Assembly (NCBI RefSeq): GCF_002288925.2
Contig: NW_022098076.1
Location: 90,008,182-90,072,181, forward strand
DNA from: Delphinapterus leucas
Taxonomy: Eukaryota; Chordata; Mammalia; Artiodactyla; Monodontidae
Length of the DNA stretch: 64,000 nt
Direction of reading: 5' to 3'
The first letter of the stretch is position 1, and each line of letters begins with the position of its first letter. Below are positions 33,164 through 45,589 of the stretch, one piece after another. Below the pieces are notes generated by a model, which saw nothing but the letters and a program-made list of their open reading frames with translations, made no database searches and was not told the origin of the DNA. The translations under genes and the position numbers were made by a program.

Positions 33164-33276
33164 CCTCTGGACGTTTCTGAGGTCCTTCAAGGGTATGAAT
33201 ACATCCTGCAGAAATCATGGAGTAAATGGTACCCTTGTGGCCCAAAAGACTTCAATGTGGCTGATTTGCTGCCCAG
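33164..33276 (+). other. Candidate internal exon or exon relic (113 bp)
   Basis: The segment follows a pyrimidine-rich acceptor-like sequence (ttcttgtttgtttcctgcag, ending 33163) and ends at a donor-like cag/gtgaga (33276/33277). Frame 1 is open for all 37 codons plus 2 bases and includes VSEVLQGYEYILQKSW and CGPKDFNVADLLP. The VSEV..GYE pattern faintly recalls the theta subunit of the CCT chaperonin, but this is from memory and weak. A second frame is also open, and no neighbouring exon was recognised. Most likely chance or a lone relic. Confidence 0.22.
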
Positions 33277-34980
33277 GTGAGATATAAATGCTCAGAGAAG
33301 TTGCTCTCAATGCCTGGAGGCTGCAGCTGAGAACTAATGCTATTTAGCTTGCATCAATCTTCACAGCCATCTATCCAACCATCCCTCTATTCAGTGACCC
33401 CAAATAAAATTAGTTTTACGTCATTTAAATTTGGAGACCAAAACTAAGTTTGCAACTTAGAATGAGAGCCTTCAACAAGGGAAAGAAAAAAAGATCTGGT
33501 CCCGTGGGAATTCACATGAAATGGTTCTAGCAGTACGATGGTCTGGAAGATCACCAGCGAGCAGGAGAGGAAAGAAAGGCTGGTGTGAGACGACATGATA
33601 AGAGCCCAGCGGAGTCCTGCCGTAGCCGATAAAACCGTTCCCAAAGGATTCAAGAGCAGCTCATTTTGCCCGGAAGGGCCCAGAAATCAGCTACTCAGGG
33701 AAACACGTACAGTTACTGGGAGGTGAGAGTTCGCATGATTTTATTTTCTTCTTTATATTTTTTTCCTGATCTGTTGATATGTCCCACAATAAACACAGGT
33801 TATTTTTCAAAATAAGAAAAACATCTTACTTTTGAAAATATTTTTAATTCATACTGTCTACAAGGTAATGGGAAAATAGGTTTTGAAAGACGTTTGGATA
33901 AGAAAGGTAAATTCTTTCCTATCTTCTTGTGTTTTTTAAACTTTTTTTTTAAACACGTTTTGAGATGTTCAGGTTTTTCTGGGATGTGTGATTTCTCAGG
34001 ATAGCAATTGGATCCCCCAGGCAGCTCTGCCTACAGCTCGCTGCCTGAAGCCTCAGTTGAAATGGATGTAAAACATTTATTTTACCTAAACTGACGGTTT
34101 TCAGCCCATTGAACAAAATCAGGGAAACACATGTTTCAGAGTTTGATGTTTAGATAAAACCATAAACGTACTGGGTGGAGAAGGGGGATGTTGCCCCTTT
34201 CTTGCATTCAAAGGACCTGAAATTTGAGGTATTCCCTGTGATAAATAATGTCTCAGCAACTCTGGGTGAGAGAATATTCTACAGACCCATTACGGCCTCT
34301 TTAACCACAAAGCAGGAGAGGAGGACCACAAGATGATTTCCTACGTGGAGACATTCATATTTAGCATTTTGCTTTGCCAGAGAATTCTTTCCTCAATTTA
34401 GTGTAAACAAAAATGTCAGCCACACCCTGCAGTAAAAACCCATCAAGTTTTGCTCCTCTCTGTGCATTAGGAAAGGAAAACTCTTTCTGTCTGCCAAGTA
34501 TTTTGTTTCCTTTAAAACTTGGAAGTGCGCAGATTTTCGCAGCTGTCCAAAGCCACCTTTATGAATAAAATACTTTTCATATGAAAATAACTAATGAAAT
34601 TAATAATAATAAAGCTTAAATATAAGATCTGCATAAGAACAGCCTCCTCGGAGCACCTCCTCCCAGGATGGCTTCATAGGGGAAATGGCAGGATCCTGGC
34701 CACCCACATAGAACCTTGATTAACAGAGCATGTGTGTACGTGTGTGGCTGTGTGTGTGTGTAAAATTTCAAAGCTGTTGATTTCAAATCTGAGAATCTCC
34801 CCGCTCCCCATCACCATTAACTCTCACCATGTGCTATGTCTTCGTTGACTCAGTTTCTGAAGCAGGAGGAAGAGGTCCTACTCCCATCCCAGGGATCTCT
34901 GAGTGAGCCGTCCTTGCCAGGGGCTTCCTCACCAGTCATCTGCACCATTTGGAGGGAACTGAGAAGTTCGTTATCCTCTC
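33277..34980. other. Long repeat-poor stretch
   Basis: About 1.7 kb without a recognisable repeat, unusual in this repeat-dense window. No gene is seen. A short GT-rich tract lies at about 34728-34760. Confidence 0.45.
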
Positions 34981-35420
34981 GAGTAGATTGAATTGTGTCC
35001 CCCAAAAGTTGTCTCCAAGTCCTAACTCCCAGGACCTGTGAATGTGACCTTATTTAGAAATAGTGTCTTTGTAGATGCAAGGACCTCGAGATGAGCCCAA
35101 ACTGGATTTAGGGTGGGCTCTAAACCCTATGCCAGATGTCCTTACAAGAGAAAGGAGCAGAGATTGAAAACATAGAGACAGAGGAGAAGCTCAAGGGAGA
35201 GGGAATGTGAAGACAGAGGCAGAGAACCAAGGGATGCATCTACAGGCCAGGGATTGGCAGCTGCCACCAGAAGTGGGAGAAAAGTATAAATGGATTCTTC
35301 CTCTGAGCAACCAGAAGGAACCAACACTGCCAACACCTTGATTGGGGGTTTATGGCCACCAGAACTGTGAAAGAATATATTCCTGTTGTTTTAAGCCACA
35401 GAGTTGTGGTAAGTTGTTTC
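34981..35420 (+). mobile_element. MaLR/MLT1-like LTR
   Basis: Ordered phrases include gattgaattgtgtcccccaa, tgtgaatgtgaccttattta, gggtgggctctaaaccctat, agatgtccttacaagagaaa, gcatctacaggccaggga, aaccaacactgccaacacct and ctgttgttttaagccacaga. No TSD identified. Confidence 0.72.
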
Positions 35421-35589
35421 TCAGCTTAAAGAAGTGAATGTACTCTCCTGACATAGAACCTGGTGGTTCAGCCACAGTCTCCAAACCCTGGGTTATTCCA
35501 CCTCCTTTTAGCTGCCAGCTCCACCCAGAGCTCAGCCCCCTCCTTCCATCCCACCTGCTCAGGTCTCTTCTGCTGTGTTTCTCCTACCT

Positions 35590-36170
35590 GCCAGTATAAG
35601 CCTTGGCTGCATCAGAATTACAGGGGGAGTTTTTAAACAATACGAGACCAGGACGGCACCAAAGATAAATTATAAGACTGTATTGAGGTGGGGGGTGGAG
35701 GGTGAGAGTGAGGCCTGAACACCTGAATTTTGTAACAGCCTCCAGTGCTGGTAATTTCAGCTGAAGTACAGGACACTGTACCAGCTCTGGGGCCTCCAGC
35801 TGGCATCCGCCCTACTCCCCTCCCCATACTGCCCACTGAGGTCTCTTCCACAACCACACTGGTGTAGCTCCCTGCACCCATGGGATTCAAATTTGAGGTT
35901 GCATAAGAATTTCCTGGGTAGTCTATCAAAGCGCAAATTCCCAGGCTCCTCTCCACAAAGACAATTCTGTAAATCTGGTGTAGGTCCAAGAATATGAATT
36001 TTTAACAACCTTGAACTTTGTTGAACATTAGAATCTCCTTGGGAGCTTTACCAAAAAAACCAGTGTCCAATTGAATCAGAAACACTGTGGGAAAGACACA
36101 GGCATCAGAATTGTAAAAACTTTTCAGCTGATTCCAGCTTTTAGCCAAGCTTGAGATCCACTGTCTCAAG
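35590..36170. repeat. Cluster of MER5-like DNA-transposon fragments
   Basis: Three diverged pieces are seen: 35595-35760 (tgcatcagaattacaggggg), about 35885-36010 (aagaatttcctgggtagtct), and 36018-36170 (cattagaatctccttgggag ... tgagatccactg). The phrases match MER5-group elements in mixed orientation. Limits are approximate. Confidence 0.5.
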
Positions 36171-36550
36171 AAGTGCCTACTGAGTGCCAGCTACAGTGAT
36201 GAATGAAGTAGATGATTCATGCTGGCAGGGAGGCCAGATATTATTAATCATTTAAATATACAATAAATATACAATTCTAAACTGTACTGAGTACTCTGAT
36301 GGAAAAGAATGCAGTACTATAAGATAGACTGATATGGGACCAGGGATTGCCTCTCTGAGCAGAAGAGATAACAAGTGGAGTGTGGGGACCACAGCATCCC
36401 AAGTAGAGAGAACAGCACATGCAAAGGCCCTGGGGCAGGGGGACATTTGAGTAACCAAGGAAAAGCTTGTGTGGCTGAAAGGCAGTTAGCCAAGTAAAGG
36501 AATGGGAGTGATTTTACTCAGAGGGGAGAAAAATAGAACGGGAACAGTTC
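36171..36550 (-). repeat. L2 fragment, antisense
   Basis: The phrases gcctactgagtgccagctac (from 36174), ggattgcctctctgagcaga and acagcacatgcaaaggccct, with ctggggcaggggg after it, are the order found in antisense L2. Confidence 0.65.
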
Positions 36551-36795
36551 TGAAGTGTGGGAAGGTGAAGGCAGACCAAGCTAGCTGAGTTGGATGTGCA
36601 GGGTTTGAGCTGTGTGTGCATTACCCAAATAGAGATGATATGCAAGCAGTGAGATACACTCATCTGCCTCAGAGCTGGAGACCCAAATCTAGCAGTCTTC
36701 ACCCTGTAGAAGATATTACAGCCATGGGTTACATCAGCTTACTTAAGAATCATCTTAGATGCCCCCTTTTCCCTACCTGTGTACCCCAGACCAAT

Positions 36796-36953
36796 CAATT
36801 ACAGTCTTCTTTTTTTTTTTTTTTTTTTTAGCCCCACTGCGTGGCACATGGGATCTTAATTCCCCAACCAGGTATCCAACTCATGCCCCCTGCAGTGGAA
36901 ACTTGGAGTCCTAACCACTGGACCATCAGGGAAGTCCCAATTAAAGAGTCTTT
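36796..36953 (-). mobile_element. Truncated older CHR-like SINE
   Basis: After a poly-T tail (36809-36830) only about 110 bp of SINE remain, from ccactgcgtggcacatggga to ccatcagggaagtccc. The TSD is imperfect: caattacagtctt upstream and caattaaagagtctt downstream. It is more diverged than the young CHR copies. Confidence 0.82.
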
Positions 36954-36989
36954 TTGATTCCATCTACCTCCCAGGTTCACCCTCTCCTC

Positions 36990-37440
36990 TCAATCACCAG
37001 CATGTCTGCCCTGCTGTTAATCAAACTCCTGACTCAGTTTCTCCTTTTCCTAATCCATCCTTCACACCAATCCAGAGCAAGCTGATCTGATCTTATCCCT
37101 CCTTTGCTAGCAACTTTTCCACAGCTCAGAGTCACCTATAGAACAAAATATGCCATCCTTGGCATAATGGCCAAAGGCCTTTGTTATCCGATCTCTGCTT
37201 GCTTGTCCAGCCTTGTCTGCACTACTCCAGACCCTCAGACACCCTGCTCCCCAACCTCGCTGAGCTACTAGCTGTCATTGGCTGCCCTCCTAAGTTTCCC
37301 AATAAGGCAGCATCTTGGCATATGCATGTCTCCCTCTGTCTGTAAAGACCTCCAACATGCCTAGAATTTTGTCAGCTCGGCACCTCTCTTCTCCTTTTTG
37401 GGAGATGTCCTTTTACAACCTCCAACAGGTGATACAGGTG
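36990..37440 (+). repeat. L2 fragment, sense
   Basis: Ordered pieces ttatccctcctttgctagca, aatggccaaaggcctttgtt, tccgatctctgcttgcttgt and ctcctttttgggagatgtcc fit a sense L2 3' region. Confidence 0.6.
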
Positions 37441-38934
37441 GGAGCTGTTATCCTCCGGCAGACCTGGCCCTGCAGCACAGGGTAGACCCATGGCCAACCT
37501 GAACCATCACAGTTCCTCCTAGGACTTTGGAACTTGGGGTCAGAAGGAGAGAGAGGTCAGTACCTTTCTGACGTGAAGATGAACAGGATATGGTAATGGG
37601 GAGCTGTCAGCAGCCTCATTCCCCACGAGGTGGAGAAATCCCATCTCCAGGGTGAAGTACTGAGGCTGATGTCGGTGATGAGGAGCAGGAGGATGGCCCG
37701 GCAGACTCACTGGAGGCCCAGCCCAGGTATGTGTGAGGCCACATGATCCTTCCAACATTCTCCATTTACACCTAAGCTGGTCTGAATTAGATAACCGTCC
37801 CTTGCAGGCTTAACGCGTGAATCATACAGTATTGGTGGGGGAGAAGAGTGAAGGAAGTTTGGGGGCAGGTGGGCACAGCCCCTATAGATGAGCAAGTTCA
37901 ATGCAAGACAGTCACAGAGCCCAGAAGAGGTCCTGGGGTGGCCACTCAGCTTCTGGGATCCTGAAACCTCTGAGCCCTTAATCCCCCAAAGCTGGGGCTG
38001 CTCATCTACCTGGCAAGCAAGGACTCCCTCGCTGAGCCCCCATACGGTCCAATGATGGACATGTTCCAAAAAGACAATAGTGACAGGCGGATAGCGGAAT
38101 GCCTCAGGCTTGTCCCTGAAACCCTCACCTTACCAGACACTGATACCTTCGCCTCTCTGGGATCTGCCCTCACGTGGCCATTGGGGCGTCCCATCTCCTG
38201 TTCCCCTTCAATTATCAGTCCCAAATCCACCAGCTTCATTTCCTGGTATGTGACACACGTGGTCCCCCTTATATAAAGTTCCTTGGATCTCTGCCTCCGT
38301 GGATGAGCAGTGATCCATGTGTGGGTGCCACCCTCGTGGCTCAGGATGGAGGGCGGAGAGGGCAAGGTTGGACAGAGGCTCAAACTGGACTGTGTGGTGG
38401 TCCTGAGGTCTGTTCCCATGCCCTGGGTGCAGAGGCCACGTGTCCAGGAGCTTTCTTCAGCCATGCCGAGGTCAGGCCTGTCCTCCTGAGCCTTCCAGAA
38501 CCCAATTCTTTGCCCAGTGGTAGAATTCCCACCCACACAGCACAGCTGATCTGCACAAAAGGAAATGAATTCAAGCCGTTGTGAGTTGAAGAAAGTCTCT
38601 TAGAAAAATTTTGCCTTAAAGAATTAGATTTTAATGTTACATTGATAATTAATCTTTTCCTGACTTGAGAAGTTTTCTGTCCTATTTAACACCATGGCTT
38701 TGCATCTTTGTATCTGTTGTACCTAATTATAAAGCATAGGTCACAAGAAATGGGTTCTCAAGAAATGCCCTCGAGCTGCAACTCCTGGCAAATCAGCTCT
38801 AAAAGAGTGGTAGAAATAGTCACTCCTGGGAAGATGGAGGTTGTCTGCTGGGCTTTTAAGTATGTGAAGATCACATAGACATCTTAAATGCAACAGATCT
38901 GAAATCAAACTACCATGGTCTAATCAACCATTTG
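37441..38934. other. Unassigned DNA
   Basis: No recognised gene or repeat. A 176-codon minus frame (38536 to 38006) and a 136-codon plus frame overlap on opposite strands and resemble nothing known; they are not called as genes. Confidence 0.42.
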
Positions 38935-39200
38935 CACACCTGTTGTTCCCACCCCAAATTGCTTCGCCAAGTCAGGCATCTCAAATCCAATGCCAGATCC
39001 CACTGAGGTTACAATGCCCAATCCTCTCCTCTGCCCACCTCCATGCTATCAGGAAATCCTCTTCTGTCCCTTCCTGGCCATGTGATATTCCTGGTTGAAA
39101 CACTTCGATGGATCTTTGTCACCCACAAGATAAATTCCAAACTACCATCTCTTGACACACAAAACCCTCCATAATTTAGGCACTGCCTCTCCTTTCAACC
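38935..39200 (+). repeat. L2 fragment, sense
   Basis: The phrases ttggttgaaacacttcgatgg (in part), ataaattccaaactaccatc and aaaccctccataatttagg match the sense L2 layout. Confidence 0.5.
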
Positions 39201-39344
39201 CTGACACCCAGGGTGACTGTCTGTCCCAGTTTTCCCAGGACTAAGGAGGTTCCCAGGATGTGGGACCTTCAGTTCTAAAACCAGGAAAATCCAAGGCAAA
39301 CGGAGACAAATTGCTTTCCACTCTAGAAATACTGAACTGCCTGT

Positions 39345-39749
39345 AGTTCTGTTATGGGCTGAATACTTGTGTCCCACCCCCCAAAATCCCTATGTTGAAG
39401 CCTTAAGACCCCATGTGATGGTAGCTGAGATGGAGCCTTTGGGAGGTAAACAGGTTTGGATGAGGTCATGAGGGTGGGGCCCCCATGATGGGATTAGTGC
39501 CTTTATAAGGAAAGGAAGACAGAGATCTCTCTCCCCTTCCACGGGCACACACTGAGGAAGGGTATTGTAAGCACACATTGAGAAAGTGACTGTCTACAAG
39601 CCAGGAAGCAGATTTCACCAGAAACCAAATCAGCCAGCACCTTGATCCTGGACTTCCAGCCTCTAGAACTGTGTGAAATTCGTGTCGTTGTTTAAGGCCC
39701 CAGGTCAAGGTATTCTGTTACAGCAGCCCGAACTGACTGAGACAAGTTC
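39345..39749 (+). mobile_element. Complete solo MLT1-like LTR with 5-bp TSD
   Basis: The LTR spans 39350-39744 (395 bp) from tgttatgggctgaatacttg to gaactgactgagaca. The middle carries tgatgggattagtgccttta and ttgatcctggacttccagcc, standard for this MaLR group. The repeat agttc at 39345-39349 and 39745-39749 is its TSD. Confidence 0.88.
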
Positions 39750-39824
39750 CCTATTACCCAGCTATGATTTTCCAACATGAAGTGTTGCTTTGTGCTGTTC
39801 AGTCAGCCTGCACCTTTTCCCTAG

Positions 39825-40115
39825 TCCCCCTTTTTACCTGATTAACTGCTATTTATACTTCAAGACTCAGCAAAGGAGGCTTCTCAGCCTGGAAGTGTTT
39901 CTTGGCTTCATGCTGGCACCTCTACTCTGTACCCATGGAGGTCTGGGGGTGCAGCTGTCACAGTACTGTCCTTGGGTGGAACACTGTCCCTGTGTGTCTG
40001 GCCCTCATCAGAGGGGAAGTAATCACAGGCTGAACCTGTGTCCCATTCATCCTGTATCCACAGCCCAGCCCAGCATCTGACATGTAGGAAGTGGTCAATC
40101 AATGATTGAATCTGT
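39825..40115 (+). repeat. L2 3' end fragment, sense
   Basis: The order ttcaagactcagcaaaggag, catgctggcacctctactct, cagcatctgacatgtaggaa, then ggtcaatcaatgattgaatc matches the sense L2 3' end. Confidence 0.6.
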
Positions 40116-40639
40116 TATCTGGGACACCCATGTATAAATGTTTATTTTAAAAAGTGCTATTTCCAATTCAACAAACTTCTCAACCCTAATTAGCACTTTG
40201 GCCATTTTGAATACAGGAACTTTCCAGTTTAGCTTTTCACATGCCAGTGACCAGGAGGAGGCTGATCCAGAATTGACCAAAGGCCCTGGAATAACCTCTG
40301 TGTCTACATCACACTTGATGATTGATTTTGGAAATGTGCTATCAGATGCTTAATTTACTGCACATTTTCTTTGGGACTGAGATATCCAGTAAAACATGTT
40401 TTAAATTTGACTATGATAACACATCCTTGTTATAAGCTTAAAGGATGTAATAAATGTAAAGATGTAAAGGTACTTTAAGATATGTAAACACTGATATAAA
40501 CATAGCATATTCTTACTAAGGTTTTCATCCTCAGGATTATTGTGGGGTGGCCTCCTGGCACATCCCCCAGAAAACTGAACATCCGGGGAGGTGTAGAATT
40601 GACATGGTTCCTCCATTCATTAGCACGTGGCTCACACAA
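40116..40639. other. Unassigned DNA
   Basis: No gene or repeat recognised; AT-rich. Confidence 0.4.
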
Positions 40640-40765
40640 GTAATGTCACCGTTCTCAGCCTCCAGCTCCATCAAAAATAAGTGGGGACTATAATATCTGT
40701 CTCATAGGGTTGGGGTGAAAATGAAATGTTAGTGTCTGAACAAAGCCTAGAGCTCCGGAGGAGAA
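40640..40765 (+). repeat. MIR-like fragment
   Basis: The phrases ccagctccatcaaaaataag, tataatatctgtctcatagg and gtgaaaatgaaatgttagtg fit the 3' half of a sense MIR. Confidence 0.5.
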
Positions 40766-40774
40766 CAGTGTTGG

Positions 40775-40885
40775 TGATGGTGCTGGAAGGGGATGGCACT
40801 GGGATGGTGCTGGTTTGGGATGGTGGTCATGTTAATGATGACGGTGCTGATGGTGCTTGTGATGGTGGTGTTGGGATGGTGGGTC
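40775..40885. repeat. Degenerate GATGGTG-type minisatellite
   Basis: Repeats of gatggtg/ggtgatgg/gggatgg type recur about a dozen times with interruptions. Confidence 0.75.
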
Positions 40886-41035
40886 TGAAAGCTGTCAGAT
40901 GGCCTTGACAAGGCTCAGTGTTCTGCTCATGAGGAAGGTGGCCAGTAAATGTTTTTTGACTGAATAAATGAAACAAGTGACTTGGGGGTCCTTTTATTCC
41001 ACTATACTTTGTCACCATTTTAAATTCAACAGGCT

Positions 41036-41450
41036 AGGAAGACAAATATCATATGATATCACTTGTATGTAGAAACTAAAAAAAAATGATACAAATGAAC
41101 TTATTTACAAAACAGAAATGGACTCACAGACATAGAAAACAAATTTACAATTACCATAGGGGAAAGTGGGGGCAGGAGGGATAAATTAGGAGTTTGGGAT
41201 TAACATATACACACCACTATATATAAAATGGGTAAACAACAAGGACCTACTATACAGCAAAAGGAACTATATTCAATATCTTGTAATAACCTATAATGGA
41301 AAAGAATCTGAAAAAGAATATGTGTGTGTGTGTGTGTGTGTGCCTGTGGATACATATATATAAAATGGAATCACTTTGTTGTATAATTGAAACTAACACA
41401 ACATTGTAAATTAACTATACTTCAATTTTAAAAGTTTTTGAAAAAGAAAA
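41036..41450 (+). mobile_element. L1 3' end, sense
   Basis: Ordered phrases: gatatcacttgtatgtagaa, ctcacagacatagaaaacaa, acaacaaggacctactatac, actatattcaatatcttgta, and attgtaaattaactatactt at the 3' end. A (TG)11 microsatellite at 41321-41342 lies inside it. Confidence 0.85.
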
Positions 41451-42685
41451 GAGAAAAGAAAACTTTAACAGGCTCAATGACGTGTAATATTATCAGAGCC
41501 CAAACTACGTTAAAAATCAATGTTAAGCGAAGACAAGCTTTCCAGGACCTGATTTTCCTACTAGATAATGATTACTTCAACTAAAATCTGGTTACATATG
41601 TTGGAGATCTTTAATGTTTCCCCTTCTCTTTTTTCTTTTGCCCAGGCGTGATCTCACCTTGTTGTATAAGCCCTATTGTGCAATTCAAAGGACTTTCTGA
41701 TGCTGACCTAGGGCAGATGCTCAGTTCCTCTGAGCCAGGATGCACTTGAATATTATAAGAGAGAGATGATCTTGAAGAAACCTTTCTTTTCCCCTGAGCT
41801 CCACTTTGGAGCAGTAACTAGAAAAAAGGTCCAAGCTCAGTTCTAAAATTAGAATTAGACATGTTTAATTAAATCTAAATTTTGGCAAAGAATGGATTTC
41901 AAGTCACAGTTAAACTCTGAGCGTAAACAAGAAGTCACCAAAGGCATGTGACTGCTCCTTGGCCAGACCTTGGGGTCACTGCCCATGTCTGTGAACCAGA
42001 TGTAGTACCGTTGTTCCACCAGCTGGTTTTTCCCAACCAAACGCCCACACAATTAATGATCGGCGTTATGCTTCCTCTCCTCCCCTGCTAGCAGCCCTGT
42101 TTAGCAATGTCCAGACTCATTCCTCAGATGCTTATGTGAGAGCAAATCTACATCAAATCCAGATGAGAAAAATATGCCTAAAAAGGAAGGAAGTGATTTA
42201 GTGGCACACTTGAAGACTTACATGCAAATGTATTGACATTAGTCTGTGCATAGAAATTATATTTCCATGATTCCCACACAGGAATTGTACTAAAAGCGTC
42301 TGCACACCAGGAGTATGAGACTGTAAGACAGTGTCATAACATGGAACCCACTGCCACGTACAGAATAAATTAGGTGTGTTTGTGTGGCATTTATACATAA
42401 GGCTTTATTAATAATGAGATCTCATTGCATATGTATAAGCATATGTGTTGTCAATTGACTTCCTCAGAAATGCCTGTTATTGGTATTATTTAAATCAAGA
42501 CCATCAAACTGGGCTGCAGAAAGAGCCCAGTCTTCTAAATGAAGAAAAAAAACACTGCATATACACACAGAAATCTCCAGGAACAGCCAAAGAAATCATA
42601 ACCAAAGTTGCTTAATTGAAAGTTCATCCTTGACTTGAGAAATGAATGTAATTTTGATTTTTGGTTACGTCTGTCCTCTATTCAT
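41451..42685. other. Unassigned DNA
   Basis: No gene is seen. A strong acceptor-like pyrimidine tract ends at cccag near 41646 but the following frames close quickly. Confidence 0.42.
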
Positions 42686-42745
42686 CTACTGCTTCACTAA
42701 TTATTTCTTGAGCACCTACTCTGTGCCAGGCACTGTTCTATTAAT
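42686..42745 (-). repeat. L2 3' terminus fragment, antisense
   Basis: The phrases attatttcttgagcacctac and tgtgccaggcactgttcta are the antisense L2 3' end. Confidence 0.6.
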
Positions 42746-43668
42746 AGTATAATTCTTCCTTCAGCATTTGTTACATTCTAAAAAGAACTTCCTGCAAAGA
42801 ATAAACTATGATATGTGATTAAGTTCAAGTTACTGTCTCAAAAGCTTATTAATCAACAGTATGAAGGCAAGTGTACAGACGTCTTCAACATTCTTCACTT
42901 TCCTAGTTTATGATATTAAGTTTAGAGATGTGGAAATACTTATGTCCTTTTGTCTAAAAATGACATCATTTCCTACAGCGAGAGCCACTTTTAGGAGCAT
43001 TACCAACTCTGATGCACTTGGACCTTTGTGTCTTTTTATTTCTCCTGTCGAGATACAATCCCCTCCAAACTATTTCCCTCTTTCTAAACATTTCTCTCCA
43101 GACACTCTGAGCTTAATTGTATCTGAGAAGTAGAGCTGAGAGAACTCACAAACGGCCAGGAGTCTAAAATCCTGATTTGTCATCTTAATTCTGCCACTTA
43201 CTCTACTGGGACCTTACATTGTATGAGAGGGCAATTCCTTAAAGAAGAGATGTCCCACCTTAGAATGATATCCTGGGGTCTATCACTGGGACATCAGGTA
43301 AGACAAGAACCAGGAGTGATTTTTCACCACTAAACTGGAGAGTGTCTGGAGTTGATGCATACAATTCATTACCGGCATCCCTGGAGGCTGGAGCAACCCT
43401 CTGGGAAAATCATTCACATTTCACAAGTCACAAAAGTCTTGATTCATTCTATATCAGCCATTTCAGTCCTGGGAAAAGTTCCTTTGGAAACAACATCTTT
43501 AAAAGTAAGTGATACGTTCATAAAGATGCCCACTCCAGAACGTCACTGCTCAGGGAGCTCTAATTGAAACTCAGTCCCCCTAAAACTGAGTTTCCTTGCT
43601 GAGTTTATGATGAATTTCTGTCCAAAACTTTATTCTTTTTCTTGTCCTGCCCCTGTTCCCCTCAGGAT
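42746..43668. other. Unassigned DNA
   Basis: No gene or sure repeat. Confidence 0.42.
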
Positions 43669-44263
43669 TGAGGAATATCAAAGAAAAGGGGGAACTGAAA
43701 CCAAGCAGGACCCTTTGGGGCCCTCCCAGGTACAAAAACCTCTCCATTTCTTGTTTGTAGAAGAAATGGCTTACTCTCCTATGGCTTCTCAGAGTTCCAG
43801 AGAGCATGCGCTCAAGTATGAGAGCAATAGAGTCACAGGACTTCCATGTCCTCCTGGAGGGATATAGATAACAATCTGACACGTATCTTTGAGTTGTTCT
43901 GCAGAAACTAACACCACCCACCACCCAGGTGGAGGATGGTGACTCCATGCTGACCACAAGTACTTAGACCCCAGCCTGGTTGGAACCAGAAGGTTGAGAT
44001 TCCTGAAACACCACTCTGTTACCTCACCAACAACCAATCAGAAGAAAGTCCATGAGCTATTCACACATCCCATGACCCTGGCCCCTAACACTGTCTCCAG
44101 AAACTCTTGCCTGAAAGCCATCAGGGAGTTTAGGTCTTCTGAGCATGAGCTGCCCATTCTCCTTGTTTGGCACCCTGAAAATAAACCCTTACTTTGCTGC
44201 AAACACCTGCTGTCAGAGTTTGGCTTTCTGTGCTGGAGGCACACAAGCCCTGGTTGGATAACA
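43669..44263 (+). mobile_element. ERV1-like LTR
   Basis: It starts tgaggaatatcaaagaaaag and ends ccctggttggataaca (595 bp, TG..CA). The 3' part has a class-I layout: tgagctgcccattctccttg, then aataaacccttactttgctg carrying a polyadenylation signal. The start is the less certain end, and no matching TSD was seen. Confidence 0.65.
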
Positions 44264-44929
44264 TTACCATTGATTGAATTCTTCAATTCCACCGCAGTGC
44301 TGCCAAGGCTTGGTGAATTTTAAGGGCACTTACCTTCTCACAGTCACTGCAGTCCTCAGGCTCTTGCTTCTGCACACGCTGTCCTCACTAACATCATGTC
44401 CACTCTGACAGGAGCCCCAGTGTCTTCCTCATTGACACACCTACATGCACATATGCACAGACACATGCACATGGCTTCCAAGAGTTCACGAGTGAGTACA
44501 ATGGCAATTATAGAAGACTGACATGGGTGGGGACAGGACAGTGTGTCACAACCACAGAGCCAACTTTGAATTGACAAGTGGGTATCCCTGCTTTTAAAAT
44601 ATCCTTTGGCCCCTCACCAGGCCATTGAAGAATTTCCACTCAATCCTCTTGTGTTTTTGTCCTTTCCCATCTGACTTCCTCAACTCCTCCTACCTAGTGT
44701 TACACCTCCTCCCAGTCTGAAAATAATTCTCCCATTACCCCAGGATTCACTCCCCTCCTACAGCCAAATTCTGGTCCCACCTTCCTCTGTTCACCCACGT
44801 CAGCAAGGTGCCCAGCAAGGTGCAAAGTGCTTCCATATACAGGATCCACCAGAAAGCAACAGCGGTTATAAGGGGAAACTTATTCCTCCTTTACAGATGT
44901 CCTGTGGAGCATTTCTTACAATTGCTAAA
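44264..44929. other. Unassigned DNA
   Basis: No gene. A small direct duplication of cagcaaggtgc occurs near 44802-44823. Confidence 0.42.
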
Positions 44930-45210
44930 CAGTGAAAAGAACTCAGATGATCAATAACAATAACGCAAACATTTAAAAATCAATTACACTAGTGGTTGCC
45001 TAGGGCTGGGAGGAGGAGGAGGGTTGGAAGTGATAGGTAAAGAGCATGAGGCTTCCCTTTGGAGTAATGCAAATGCTGTTAAAATTTTGGTGATGGTTGA
45101 ACAGGTCTGTGACTGTGCTAAACAACATAGTCAACAACTGGGTTGTACACTTTAAATGAGCAAATCATATGCTATACAAATTATATCTCCATAAAGCTGT
45201 GACCAAAAAT
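44930..45210 (+). mobile_element. Old L1 3' region, sense
   Basis: The phrases ctagtggttgcctagggctg, gttaaaattttggtgatggt, gaacaggtctgtgactgtgc and ttgtacactttaaatgagca are the diverged sense 3' end of an old L1. Confidence 0.65.
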
Positions 45211-45589
45211 AATTATACTCTATTCTCATGATGAAATGGTATATAACAAATAAAATGTGAGATTGTGAAGATCCTGTTGACCTCCACCCCCAGGACAGCC
45301 TGTGCTTTGATCTTTTTGAGGTCTTGCCTTTCCTGTTTGTCATCTGGCTACTATACTTACCTGTTCATCTTTTAAGACTCAGCTTCTATTACAACTTATT
45401 TTGTTATTGGACCCCACTCTATGCTTTGGCAATGGCTTTTGGACTGAAATGCACAGGGTTGGAGTCCAAGAATATTTGGATTTGATTTCCTTTCTGGACC
45501 ATTCAAGAGCCTTGAGCAACCCAGCTTAAACATTGGCTTTGCCTAAGGGACACACTGCATCCATGTCATCACTATGTTGCATCCCTGCT
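45211..45589. other. Unassigned DNA
   Basis: No gene is seen; 45355-45400 (tgttcatcttttaagactca) is faintly L2-like. Confidence 0.4.

Noticed and set aside
38006..38584. Opposed open frames of 176 (-) and 136 (+) codons
   Set aside because: Antiparallel frames over the same DNA with no recognisable domains suggest compositional openness.
41625..41700. Strong splice-acceptor-like pyrimidine tract ending at cccag
   Set aside because: The following sequence has early stops in the frames I checked and no donor-bounded exon was found.
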